Assembly (NCBI GenBank): GCA_965243215.1
Contig: CBDEUJ010000004.1
Location: forward strand, 1,240,001 to 1,304,000
Direction of reading: 5' to 3'
Length of the DNA: 64,000 bases
Source: JAJEFO01 sp009843725
GTDB lineage: Bacteria; Pseudomonadota; Alphaproteobacteria; Rhodobacterales; Rhodobacteraceae
The first letter of the stretch is position 1. Each line of letters opens with the position of its first letter. Positions 23,717 to 32,466 of this stretch are shown one piece after another. The position numbers and the translations under genes were made by a program. The notes under the pieces were generated by a model. The model did not search any database. It saw only the letters and a program-made list of their open reading frames with translations, and was not told where the DNA came from.

Positions 23717-25842
23717 CCTGCGCCTCTCCGACCTGTGCCCATTCAGACGCCGCAACGGATTTCTTCGCGGCATCGGACACGGTGCCGACCCACACGCTTG
23801 TACTGCCAAGTGTCCACTGCGCAGGCTGCATCCGGACCGTGGAAACCGTGCTCTCGCGGCAGCCAGGCATTCGCTCGGCCCGCGTGAACCTGACACGCCG
23901 CCGTGCCGCAGTGCTTGCAGTGCCCGGCGCGGATCCGGGCCCATGGATCAGGGCGCTCGCGGCGGCCGGCATCGAGGCGCATGAAGCGACGAGGGACGCC
24001 GGCGGCATCGACAACGGAACGGCTCTGGTCCTGCCTCTTGGCGTGGCAGGATTCGCGATGATGAACGTCATGCTGCTTTCGGTCGCTGTCTGGTCCGGAG
24101 CATCGGATTCGACACGTGACCTCCTGCACTGGATCAGCGCGGCAATCGCCCTTCCCGCCACGGTCTACGCCGCCCAGCCGTTCTTCCGGCACGCATGGTC
24201 GGCCCTCAGGGTCGGCCGCCTCAACATCGACGTTCCGATCTCCCTTGCCATCATCCTGGCGTCGGCCATGTCGCTCTACGAAGTCGCGAATGGCGGAGAG
24301 CACGCCTGGTTTGACGCGGCGCTCGCGCTCACCTTCTTCCTGCTGGCCGGCCGTGCTCTCGACCAGCGAATGCGCCGCTCCGCCCGTTCCGCCGCCGCCG
24401 ACCTTGCCATCATCGAGCCCGCACGCGCCATCCGGATCGAGCATGGCGAAAAAAGGAGCCGTCCGCTCGGGGAGTTCCGTGTCGGTGACACGCTTTGGCT
24501 TGCGGCCGGCACACGCGTGCCGGTCGACGCAGTTCTGGACGATGGCGGCGCCGAGGTCGACCGGAGCGCCATCACCGGCGAAAGCGATTCCCTGACCCTG
24601 ACCGGTGGCGACACCCTGACTGCGGGCGACATCGTGCTGACCGGTCCGGTGACGGCTACGGCCACTGCGGTCGGCGAGGACACGACACTCCGCCGCATGA
24701 CGCGGCTTGTCGCAACGGCGGAGAATGCCAGATCCCGCTATTCCGGCCTCGCTGACCGCGCGGCAGCGATCTATACGCCGACGGTCCACATTCTTGCGGC
24801 CGCGGCGTTTCTTGGCTGGCTTCTTGCCGCTGGCGACGTGCGCATGGCCCTGAACGTCGCCATCGCGACGCTCATCATCACCTGTCCTTGTGCGCTGGGC
24901 CTCGCCGTGCCGGCTGTCGCCGTCGCGGCAACGTCGCGGCTCTATCGGAACGGCCTTCTCGTAAAGTCCGAAACCGCTCTCGAGCGCCTCGCCGGCATCG
25001 ACACGGTCGTCTTTGACAAGACCGGCACGCTGACACGCCGTGCCCTCAAGGCGCCGTCCGGCATGCCCGACGCCGACCGCAGGATTCTGCGCACCTTGGC
25101 GGATTGCTCGGACCACCCGCTCTCCAGGACATTGCTTGATGCACTGGCCGCAACCCCTGCCGCAGACGTGTCGAATGTCAGGGAAATCGCTGGACGCGGG
25201 GTCGAAGGCACATGGAACGGCGCCACGGTGCGCTTCGGGCGCGGAGACTGGGTCGGCGGAAGCTCCGACACGGCATTCGCGGTCGGTGGACGGGCATACG
25301 ACGTTTCCGGCGCCGAGGAGCTTTTGCCGAATGCAAGGAAGTCGATCGACTTGCTCAAGGCGAAAGGGCTGGAAGTTTGCCTTCTGACGGGCGACACGGG
25401 CGCGCGCGCCCGGCAGGTTGCTGCCCGGCTCGGAGTCGATCGCTTCTGGTCCGAAGTGTCGCCGGAGGGCAAGTCATCCATCATCCAGGATCTACGTGCG
25501 GATGGCTGTTCCGTCCTCATGGTGGGCGACGGCCTCAACGATACCGCGGCGCTGGCCGCGGCGGACGCCTCCATCGCGCCCGGCAGCGCCCTTGACGCCA
25601 GCCGAAATGCGGCCGATCTAGTCATCGTGTCAGGTCGGTTGTCAGGTGTGGCCGAAGCGATCGGCACGGCAAGACTTGCCAAGCGCCGCATACTCCAGAA
25701 CTTCGGGGTTGCCGCTGTCTACAATGCGATTGCCGTCCCGCTCGCAATGGCAGGAATTGCCACCCCGCTCATGGCTGCCATCGCAATGTCAACAAGTTCG
25801 CTTGTGGTCATTCTGAACGCCGGCCGCGGGAGACGGCGATGA
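23713..25842 (+). CDS. ccoI: Copper-exporting P1B-type ATPase for cbb3 assembly
   Basis: The 709-residue ATPase has a heavy-metal domain with CAGC at about residue 37 and a preceding cysteine-rich N-terminus (TCASPTCAHSD). Transport site TCPCALGLAVP at about residue 390, phosphorylation motif DKTGTLT at about 434, the HP locus CSDHPLSRTLL, actuator loop TGESD and hinge GDGLND at about 604 are all present. In the cbb3 cluster this ATPase supplies copper for CcoN. It overlaps ccoH at the start and ccoS at the stop, by four bases each. Confidence 0.95.
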   Translation: MTCASPTCAHSDAATDFFAASDTVPTHTLVLPSVHCAGCIRTVETVLSRQPGIRSARVNLTRRRAAVLAVPGADPGPWIRALAAAGIEAHEATRDAGGIDNGTALVLPLGVAGFAMMNVMLLSVAVWSGASDSTRDLLHWISAAIALPATVYAAQPFFRHAWSALRVGRLNIDVPISLAIILASAMSLYEVANGGEHAWFDAALALTFFLLAGRALDQRMRRSARSAAADLAIIEPARAIRIEHGEKRSRPLGEFRVGDTLWLAAGTRVPVDAVLDDGGAEVDRSAITGESDSLTLTGGDTLTAGDIVLTGPVTATATAVGEDTTLRRMTRLVATAENARSRYSGLADRAAAIYTPTVHILAAAAFLGWLLAAGDVRMALNVAIATLIITCPCALGLAVPAVAVAATSRLYRNGLLVKSETALERLAGIDTVVFDKTGTLTRRALKAPSGMPDADRRILRTLADCSDHPLSRTLLDALAATPAADVSNVREIAGRGVEGTWNGATVRFGRGDWVGGSSDTAFAVGGRAYDVSGAEELLPNARKSIDLLKAKGLEVCLLTGDTGARARQVAARLGVDRFWSEVSPEGKSSIIQDLRADGCSVLMVGDGLNDTAALAAADASIAPGSALDASRNAADLVIVSGRLSGVAEAIGTARLAKRRILQNFGVAAVYNAIAVPLAMAGIATPLMAAIAMSTSSLVVILNAGRGRRR

Positions 25843-25991
25843 ATGTTCTTGTCATTCTCATCCCCTGCTCGCTGATCCTTGGACTCGGTGCGCTTGCTGC
25901 CTTTGTATGGACGGTAAGAAGCGGCCAGTATGACGACCCGGAAGGGGATGCGGCAAGAATACTGATGGACGACGACGACCCGGATTCCTGA
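25839..25991 (+). CDS. ccoS: cbb3 oxidase maturation protein CcoS
   Basis: The 50-residue protein MNVLVILIPCSLILGLGALA continues AFVWTVRSGQYDDPEGDAAR and ends ILMDDDDPDS. One membrane helix followed by the RSGQYDDPEGDA-type motif is diagnostic of CcoS/FixS, which is needed for heme and copper insertion into the cbb3 oxidase. The ATG overlaps the ccoI stop (ATGA). The gene ends 23 bases before the convergent prmA stop, and so closes the operon. Confidence 0.93.
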   Translation: MNVLVILIPCSLILGLGALAAFVWTVRSGQYDDPEGDAARILMDDDDPDS

Positions 25992-26014
25992 CTCCGGCAT
26001 GGGAACGAGCGCTC

Positions 26015-26884
26015 TCAGGAGCTGGTGCGTGTCAGGGTCAGCGTGCTCCATTCACCGATGTCGTCGCGCGCGCGCAGGCAGAATCCTGAAGATGCATAAC
26101 GCGTGACCACATGGTCCGCCTGCTCCACGAGGATCCCGCCCAGAACTGCATGTCCGCCTTCCCGCAATGCCTGCGCCATGTCCTCGGCCATTCCAAGAAG
26201 CGGATCCCTGAGAATGTTGGCCAGCACGAGATCAAACGGTCCAGCCAGCCGCGCGTCATCGAATCCCGGAGCCTCGACGAGCGCCACCCGGCCCTCCAGG
26301 CCGTTGGCGGAAAGGTTTGTCCGCGCAACTTCGACGGCGACCGGATCAACATCGGAGGCCACCACCTCTGCGCCGCATGCAAGTTGAGCCGCCATTGCAA
26401 GCACGGCGGTCCCGCAACCGATGTCCGCCACCCGTCGAATGATCGCATCGGTCCCGACCAGCCTGTCCAAGGCCTTCAGGCAGCCGAGCGTCGTGCCGTG
26501 ATGTCCGGTTCCGAAGGCCATCGACGACTCGATCCGGATCAAGATCCGGCCTTCGGGCATGGTGGCGATGCCATTTCCGCAATGGACGAGAAAGCGGCCC
26601 GCATCCACCGGGGCCAGTTCACGCCGCACGTGTGCAACCCAGTCGACGTCGGGCAGTCTCGAGATGGTGAACTCCGCCGCGCCATGTGCCGCCGCAAGCA
26701 GCGCCAAGGCAATCTCGTCAGGGGCGTCCGTAAAGTAGCCGCCCACTTCCCAGGTTTGGTCGACGTCTTCCAGCATCATGACACCGACTCCCCAAGGCTC
26801 CGGGTCGAGCGATTCGAGGGCCCTGCCAAGGGCCTCGGCCCGCTCGCGGTCTCCCAGCGTCGTCAGGGCGGTCCATGTTTCCAT
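26015..26884 (-). CDS. prmA: Ribosomal protein L11 methyltransferase
   Basis: The 289-residue protein begins METWTALTTLGDRERAEALG, as PrmA proteins of Rhodobacterales do, and has SAM-binding motifs VADIGCGTAVLAMAA and VVASDVDPVAVEVA, followed by DLVLANILRDPL. SSMAFGTGHHGTT is the PrmA-specific loop. It trimethylates ribosomal protein L11 in the cytoplasm. I chose ATG 26884; an upstream ATG at 26932 would add 16 residues not seen in the family. Neither start has a clear ribosome-binding site. The gene converges on ccoS. Confidence 0.92.
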   Translation of the reverse strand: METWTALTTLGDRERAEALGRALESLDPEPWGVGVMMLEDVDQTWEVGGYFTDAPDEIALALLAAAHGAAEFTISRLPDVDWVAHVRRELAPVDAGRFLVHCGNGIATMPEGRILIRIESSMAFGTGHHGTTLGCLKALDRLVGTDAIIRRVADIGCGTAVLAMAAQLACGAEVVASDVDPVAVEVARTNLSANGLEGRVALVEAPGFDDARLAGPFDLVLANILRDPLLGMAEDMAQALREGGHAVLGGILVEQADHVVTRYASSGFCLRARDDIGEWSTLTLTRTSS

Positions 26885-27028
26885 GAGCGCGGGGCTATGC
26901 GTGCCGCCACGTGCCGTCAACAGTCCATGCAAAGGAGCGAAAATGGCGCACTGCCGTGCGGCAAGTGAATCCAGGCGAGCTTCCGGTTCCGGCGCAAGTC
27001 GTGGATATCGCGACCGGCGACGGCCGGC

Positions 27029-27685
27029 CTACGCGGCGACACCGGTGCCGATCGGGAAACTCACGCCGGTGCCACCGACGCCGCAGTACCCATGCGGGTT
27101 CTTTGCAAGGTATTGCTGGTGGTAGTCCTCGGCAAAGTAGAATGGCGGGGCAGGCAGGATCTCGGTCGTGATGTCCCCGTATCCGGCGGCCGCGAGGCGA
27201 TGCGCAAACATCTCCTTGGACGCCTCGGCCGCCGCGCGCTGCGCATCTGTCGTCCAGTAGACGCCGGAACGATACTGCGTGCCGACGTCATTTCCCTGTC
27301 TCATCCCCTGCGTCGGGTCGTGCCCCTCCCAGAAGACCCGAAGCAGGTCCTCATAGGATACGGATGCAGGATCGTGTATCACCCTTACCACCTCGTTGTG
27401 ACCCGTGCGGCCGGTGCAGACCTCCTCATAGGTCGGGTTCGGCGTGTGCCCTGCCGCATATCCCACCATGGTCAGCCAGACTCCCTCAAGGGACCAGAAC
27501 TTCCGCTCGACACCCCAAAAGCAGCCCATGCCGAACATCGCGGCCTCATGGCCATCTGGCGCATCAAGCGCGAGCGGACGATCAAGCACGAAATGCCGCG
27601 CGGCGGTTGGAATGGGCGCGTCGCGACCGGGAAGCGCCTCGGCCGCCTTCACCATGGAACGACTCTTCCTGAACACCTGAAACAT
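27029..27685 (-). CDS. msrA: Peptide methionine sulfoxide reductase MsrA
   Basis: The 218-residue enzyme has the catalytic motif MFGMGCFWGVERKFWS with the active cysteine at about residue 55, then GYAAGHTPNPTYEEVCTGRT, DPTQGMRQGNDVGTQYRSG and a recycling-cysteine region GYCGVGGTG at the C-terminus. It reduces the S form of methionine sulfoxide in proteins. ATG 27685 has a perfect AGGAGG eight bases upstream, and so is preferred over an upstream in-frame ATG. The gene is on the minus strand, 144 bases from prmA. Confidence 0.95.
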   Translation of the reverse strand: MFQVFRKSRSMVKAAEALPGRDAPIPTAARHFVLDRPLALDAPDGHEAAMFGMGCFWGVERKFWSLEGVWLTMVGYAAGHTPNPTYEEVCTGRTGHNEVVRVIHDPASVSYEDLLRVFWEGHDPTQGMRQGNDVGTQYRSGVYWTTDAQRAAAEASKEMFAHRLAAAGYGDITTEILPAPPFYFAEDYHQQYLAKNPHGYCGVGGTGVSFPIGTGVAA

Positions 27686-28127
27686 GGGCTTGCCTCCTAT
27701 GCCCGACAAATATGGGGGCGTTGCCGCCACTTTCCAAGCGCGGCGACGATCTCCTCTCCCCTCGCTGAGTCAATGTGCTGCCAGCGCTGTTGTCAGGCTG
27801 CTTCGGACTCGATTCCGGATGTTGATGCCGATGACAACTCGTCCTCTCCAGATCGTGAAGACGCAATCGCAAGGGACTCGATGGCTGCATCGCCTGGTTG
27901 ACGCCAAACGTCATTCGGGCCCTTGCCAAAGGTCCCATTCCTGAGCGCCGCGTCAACAAGTTCCTTCATGGCCGAAACCTTCACCGCACTGGCTTGATCG
28001 CGCGGATCGAGTCCCATGCATGCGCGCAGCGTCGCAACGCGCGAAACGGATCGGGGATTCAACCCGGTCCTTCATCGAGCAGAAAGCGAAGCGCTTCCGC
28101 TTGCCATGTCGAGCATTGCCTCGGGGA
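27686..28127 (-). other. Intergenic stretch with a doubtful small ORF
   Basis: A minus-strand frame at 27793-28062 (89 codons, TTG start) contains ACMGLDPRDQASAVKVSAMK and ELVDAALRNGTFGKGPNDV, which looks protein-like. In the same frame, after a single stop at 28072, an upstream stretch reads SMIPEAMLDMASGSASLS. This could be a small gene or a decayed one; I know no family for it. The rest of the interval, between msrA and the MFS gene, shows nothing else. Confidence 0.3.
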
Positions 28128-29339
28128 TCATCGAAGGGCTGACAACGCAGTCTCGAACCCTTTCACGGGGTGCCGCGGGATCAGGAAGGACAGGCACAGC
28201 GAGACCACGGCCATCACCGCAGCCAGGACAAAGACCATGCCTGGCGACACGATCCAAAGATATCCCAGAAGTGCGGGCAGAAAGACCGCAGCGACGTGGT
28301 TGATCGTGAAGGCCACTGCAGCGGTCGGGGCGATGTCGCCCGGATCCGCGATTTTCTGGAAGTAGGTTTTCTGCGCGAACGCGAGGGCAAAGAACAGGTG
28401 GTCCAGCACATACAACGTGGCCGCAAGCACGACGCCCCAGTCAAAGAAGTAGATTCCCGCATATGCCATGAAGACGGCGGTCAGGCCGAGATACTCGAAG
28501 ATCAGCACGTTGCGCTCGCCCCAAAGCGTCAAGGCCCTGCCCATGAGCGGCGCGGCAAGCATGTTTGCAATGTAGTTCACGAGGAACAGCGCAGTCACCT
28601 CGTGCACCTTGAGACCAAAGCGCTCGACCATCATGAAGGCCGCGAAGACCAGGAACACCTGCCGTCGCGATCCGGACATGAACTGCAACGCGTAGTACAG
28701 CCAATACCTGCGGCGCAGCACCATGCGCCGCTCCTGCGGGCTGCCCTCGAATTTCGGGAAGGCCATCCAGCAATAGGCGGCGATCACGGCGCAGACCCCG
28801 CCCGAAATCATGTAGACCGTGTTGTATGTGAGGTCCAAGAGGTCCCAGGTGGCCACCACGGCCCCGTACGACAGGAGCGACGCGGCCGAACCGACCGCCA
28901 CCAGCCACCCAAGCACTTGCGGCGCACGGTCCTTTGGCAGCCATTGAAGCTGCAGGGACTGGTTCACGGTTTCGTAATAATGGAACCCGATCGACGAGAT
29001 CACCGTGACCATCAAGAGGCCGCCCAGGCTCGGAAACCAGGCCGTGACCGCCGTGGCGACCCCCAGCATGAGCAGCGAGACAACCGCAAGCACCTGCTCG
29101 CGCATGAAGAGGATTACGGCAATGACTCCCACCGCAAGAAATCCAGGAATCTCGCGGACGGTGTGCAGCCAACCGATCTCCACTCCAGTGAAGCCGACGC
29201 GTTCGATCACGAAATTGTTCAGGAGGGCCGACCACGTGGCAAAGGCGATGGGCATCGCCGCCGCCATCAGAAGCAGAAGCGTGACGGGCCTGCGCCGGAC
29301 TGGCAGGGACTTCGCCATTTCGAGGTCGACACTCACCAT
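28128..29339 (-). CDS. Major facilitator superfamily transporter
   Basis: The 403-residue protein has about 12 hydrophobic segments, with a hydrophilic central loop (KFEGSPQERRMVLRRRYWLY) dividing two halves, as in MFS carriers. Distinctive parts are NNFVIERVGFTGVEIGWLHT in helix 2 and FHYYETVNQSLQLQWLPKDR in the first half. The substrate cannot be read. The start could be 29339 or an in-frame ATG seven codons later (MAKSLPVRRRPVTLL). The gene follows priA on the same strand after 101 bases. No regulator is adjacent. Confidence 0.82.
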   Translation of the reverse strand: MVSVDLEMAKSLPVRRRPVTLLLLMAAAMPIAFATWSALLNNFVIERVGFTGVEIGWLHTVREIPGFLAVGVIAVILFMREQVLAVVSLLMLGVATAVTAWFPSLGGLLMVTVISSIGFHYYETVNQSLQLQWLPKDRAPQVLGWLVAVGSAASLLSYGAVVATWDLLDLTYNTVYMISGGVCAVIAAYCWMAFPKFEGSPQERRMVLRRRYWLYYALQFMSGSRRQVFLVFAAFMMVERFGLKVHEVTALFLVNYIANMLAAPLMGRALTLWGERNVLIFEYLGLTAVFMAYAGIYFFDWGVVLAATLYVLDHLFFALAFAQKTYFQKIADPGDIAPTAAVAFTINHVAAVFLPALLGYLWIVSPGMVFVLAAVMAVVSLCLSFLIPRHPVKGFETALSALR

Positions 29340-29440
29340 CGCACCGCACTACGCCCATCGGCGGGCAATTGAAAGCCAGGGTCACCCCCCGGACCGACGC
29401 CGCGGCCACGCGCGCCAAGAGCAAGTCCGAACAGGCGCTT

Positions 29441-31633
29441 TCAAAGGAATCTTTGCGGATCAATGTCCACCGACAACCTCAGGTTGGCCGGAAGCCTGAT
29501 CTGGGCAAGCCACTCGGCCAGAGCGCCCTGAACAGGTGCGCCACGCTCCGCCTTGACCAGAAGTCGCACGCGATGTCGCCCCCGAATCCGCGCGATCGGC
29601 GCGGCCGCCGGCCCGTAGACCTCGGCCCCGATCCTGCGCAAGGGCTCGGCCCGGGCCGCGAGTTCCTTGCCTGCCTTCATGACGGCTCTGACGTCTGGCG
29701 AGGACAGGACGATGCCCGCAAGCCGGCCGAACGGTGGCACGCCCGCATCTCGGCGGGCGGCTGCCTCCGCGCGCCAGAACTCCTCTTCGTCCCCTGACAG
29801 GATGGCTGACATCACGGGGTGGTCGGGCTGGCATGTCTGAACCAGCGCCAATCCCGGCCTTTCCGCGCGCCCCGCCCGCCCGGACACCTGTCGTATCAGC
29901 TGGAACGTCCGTTCGGCCGCCCGCAGGTCCGATCCCTGAAGCCCCAAGTCCGCGTCGATCACGCCGACAAGCGTGAGAAGGGGAAAGTTGTGCCCCTTGG
30001 CCACGATCTGCGTCCCGACAATCACGTCTGCGCCACCCTCCGAAATCTCCTTGATGCAGGCCTTCAGGTCCCTGGCGGAACCAAAGAGATCGGAGGACAG
30101 CACGGCGAGCCGGGCCTCGGGCAAGAGCCCCCGAACCTCTTCGGCCAGTCGCTCGACTCCGGGGCCGACCGGCGCCATCCGACCCTCGACCTTGCAGGAC
30201 GGGCAGGCATCTGGCACGGGCCTCGTCGCGCCGCATTGATGGCACATCAGCATCTTTCGGAAACGGTGCTCGACCAGCCAGGCGTCGCACTGGTCGCAGT
30301 CGACCTGCTTTCCGCATGCCCGACAGATCGTCACCGGAGCATAGCCACGGCGGTTCAGGAACAGGAGCGCCTGTTCTCCGACCTCGATTCTCTCCTTCAT
30401 GGCGCGCGCCAGCGTGCCGGAAATCCAGCGACCGCGGGGCAGGTTCTCCTCGCGCAGGTCAATCGCCCGCATCTCCGGCATCATCGCCGCGCCAAACCGT
30501 GCCGTCAGGGCCAGGCGTGCATACTTGCCCGCTTCGGCGTTCGCCCAGGTTTCCAGGGAAGGGGTTGCGGAGCACAGGATTGCCTGCGAATTCGCGATCG
30601 ATCCGCGCAGGACGGCCATGTCTCGGGCGTTGTAGATGACACCCTCTTCCTGCTTGTAGGAAATGTCGTGCTCCTCATCCACGACGATCAGGCCGAGATC
30701 GCGAAACGGCAGGAAGAGCGCAGACCGTGCGCCGACCACGAGTTCCGCGCCTCCTTTCGCAACCATCTTCCAGGCACGCCGACGCTCGGTCGTGGTGACA
30801 CCGGAATGCCATTCGGCGGGGCGGGCGCCAAACCGTGACTCGACGCGCGCGAGGAAACCTTCCGTGAGCGCGATTTCCGGGAGCAGGACAAGCGCCTGCC
30901 GCCCGGCCTTCAGGCATGCCGCCACCGCTTCCAGGTAGACTTCCGTCTTGCCCGATCCTGTCACTCCTTTCAGGAGAGTGGCCCCGAACCTTCCGGACCT
31001 GACCCCCGCAACCAGCGCCTTCGCGGTCCTGGCCTGCTCGCTCGTCAACGTGACTTCCGCCCTGCGCGGATCGAGCCCGGGATAGGGCAAGTCGCGCGGG
31101 CCCTCCTCTTCGGTCACGACATCCTGCGCAACGAGCCCCTTGACGACGCTGGCCGAAACGCCCGCCGACCGCGTCAGTTCGCCAAGCGTGAAGGCAAGGC
31201 TTCCGAACTCGTCGAGCGCCGCAACGACCCTTCTGCGCGCGTCCGTCCACCGGTTCGGCTCTTCCCGCCTGCCACGACGATAGATGCGGCGCATCGACGG
31301 CGGGTCGCCGAGACCCGGCGCGCGCGTCGCGAGGCGCAACATCGCCGGCATCGGCGTCAACGTGTATTCGGCGGCACGGGCCAGAAACGCTTTCATCTCC
31401 GCGCGCATCGGCTCCACGTCGTGGACCCGAATGACCGCGCGCAACCTGGATGCATCCACCTTCCCTTCACCTCGCCCCCAGACCACGCCCAGAACCTTGC
31501 GCGGCCCAAGAGGCACCTCGACAAAGGAACCGTCAGTACAGCCGCCGACAGGGGCCTTGTAGTCCAAGGCGCCGCCGAGCGGCTGCGTCGTGAGAACCGA
31601 GATCAGTTCACCTTCCTGGAATCGCCGCGTCAC
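29441..31633 (-). CDS. priA: Primosomal protein N', replication restart helicase
   Basis: The 730-residue helicase has LISVLTTQPLGGALDYKAPV in the DNA-binding domain, Walker A GVTGSGKTEVYLE at about residue 225, the DEEH box in GLIVVDEEHDISYKQEEG, and zinc-binding cysteine pairs CRACGKQVDCDQCDAW and CHQCGATRPVPDACPSCK. The late motifs GTQIVAKGHNFPLLTLVG and RQVSGRAGRAERPG are intact. PriA reloads the replisome at stalled forks. I chose GTG 31633, with GAGG about 10 bases before it; TTG 31648 is the alternative. It is divergent from the transaldolase-like gene, 100 bases apart. Confidence 0.94.
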   Translation of the reverse strand: MTRRFQEGELISVLTTQPLGGALDYKAPVGGCTDGSFVEVPLGPRKVLGVVWGRGEGKVDASRLRAVIRVHDVEPMRAEMKAFLARAAEYTLTPMPAMLRLATRAPGLGDPPSMRRIYRRGRREEPNRWTDARRRVVAALDEFGSLAFTLGELTRSAGVSASVVKGLVAQDVVTEEEGPRDLPYPGLDPRRAEVTLTSEQARTAKALVAGVRSGRFGATLLKGVTGSGKTEVYLEAVAACLKAGRQALVLLPEIALTEGFLARVESRFGARPAEWHSGVTTTERRRAWKMVAKGGAELVVGARSALFLPFRDLGLIVVDEEHDISYKQEEGVIYNARDMAVLRGSIANSQAILCSATPSLETWANAEAGKYARLALTARFGAAMMPEMRAIDLREENLPRGRWISGTLARAMKERIEVGEQALLFLNRRGYAPVTICRACGKQVDCDQCDAWLVEHRFRKMLMCHQCGATRPVPDACPSCKVEGRMAPVGPGVERLAEEVRGLLPEARLAVLSSDLFGSARDLKACIKEISEGGADVIVGTQIVAKGHNFPLLTLVGVIDADLGLQGSDLRAAERTFQLIRQVSGRAGRAERPGLALVQTCQPDHPVMSAILSGDEEEFWRAEAAARRDAGVPPFGRLAGIVLSSPDVRAVMKAGKELAARAEPLRRIGAEVYGPAAAPIARIRGRHRVRLLVKAERGAPVQGALAEWLAQIRLPANLRLSVDIDPQRFL

Positions 31634-31733
31634 TTGAGACTGCCTCAACGTCGGGTAAATTGGGGTTCAGCCCGAAGGGCGTGTCGTATATGAGTGCCAC
31701 GAAACCGGAGCTGTCCGCCAGAGGGGTGCGCCC

Positions 31734-32387
31734 ATGAAGTTCTTCGTCGACACCGCCGACACCGCCGCCATCCGTGAATTGAACGAGCTTGGCATGGTGG
31801 ACGGAGTGACCACCAACCCGTCGTTGATTCACAAGTCGGGCCGCGACATCAAGGAAGTCGTTGCCGAAATCGCCGAAATGGTCGACGGCCCGGTCAGCGC
31901 CGAAACCGTGGCGACGGATTTCGAGACCATGGTCCGGGAGGGCCACGAGGTGGCGAAGCTTGGCGAGAACATCGCCATCAAGGTGCCGCTGACCTGGAAC
32001 GGCCTGAAAGCCTGCAAGCGCCTTTCGGGCGAAGGGCACATGGTCAACGTGACACTGTGCTTCTCGGCAAGCCAGGCGCTTCTCGCGGCAAAGGCCGGCG
32101 CGACCTTCATCTCCCCGTTCATCGGGCGTCTTGACGACATCAACCTCGACGGGATGAACCTCATAGAGGACATTCGCGAGGTCTACGACAACTATGGCTT
32201 CGAGACCCAAATCCTTGCGGCTTCGATTCGTTCGGTCAACCACATGGCCGAGGCAGCCAGAATTGGTGCGGACGTGGCTACCGCCCCGCCCGGCGTGATC
32301 AAGAAAATGGCCGAGCACCCGCTGACGGACAAGGGCCTGAGCGCGTTCCTGGAGGATTGGGCAAAGACCGGACAGTCGATTCTCTGA
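31734..32387 (+). CDS. Transaldolase-like / fructose-6-phosphate aldolase family protein
   Basis: The 217-residue protein MKFFVDTADTAAIRELNELG matches the short transaldolase (TalC/FSA) family. It contains DGVTTNPSLIHKSGRD, the Schiff-base lysine in ENIAIKVPLTWNGLKAC (about residue 84), VTLCFSASQALLAAKAGA and FISPFIGRLDDI. It transfers or cleaves dihydroxyacetone units in sugar-phosphate metabolism. Transaldolase and FSA activities differ by few residues, and I do not decide between them. The gene is divergent from priA and converges on murD. Confidence 0.9.
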   Translation: MKFFVDTADTAAIRELNELGMVDGVTTNPSLIHKSGRDIKEVVAEIAEMVDGPVSAETVATDFETMVREGHEVAKLGENIAIKVPLTWNGLKACKRLSGEGHMVNVTLCFSASQALLAAKAGATFISPFIGRLDDINLDGMNLIEDIREVYDNYGFETQILAASIRSVNHMAEAARIGADVATAPPGVIKKMAEHPLTDKGLSAFLEDWAKTGQSIL

Positions 32388-32436
32388 GGCCGTCAGGCGC
32401 GTCTCTGGCAGGCAGGCACTGCCCAAATTCGGAAAT

Positions 32437-32466
32437 TGAGGCCACCATCGCTTCGATGGCCGCAAC
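32437..32466. terminator. Weak stem-loop between convergent fsa-type gene and murD
   Basis: CCATCG-CTT-CGATGG forms a six-base-pair stem in the 79-base gap between two convergent genes, directly before the murD stop. It has no T-tract on either strand. It is a possible bidirectional terminator, judged only by position and pairing. Confidence 0.3.

Noticed and set aside
28170..29372. Plus-strand frame of 400 codons opposite the MFS gene.
   Set aside because: It is a shadow of the membrane-protein frame; its composition is highly charged with no domain.
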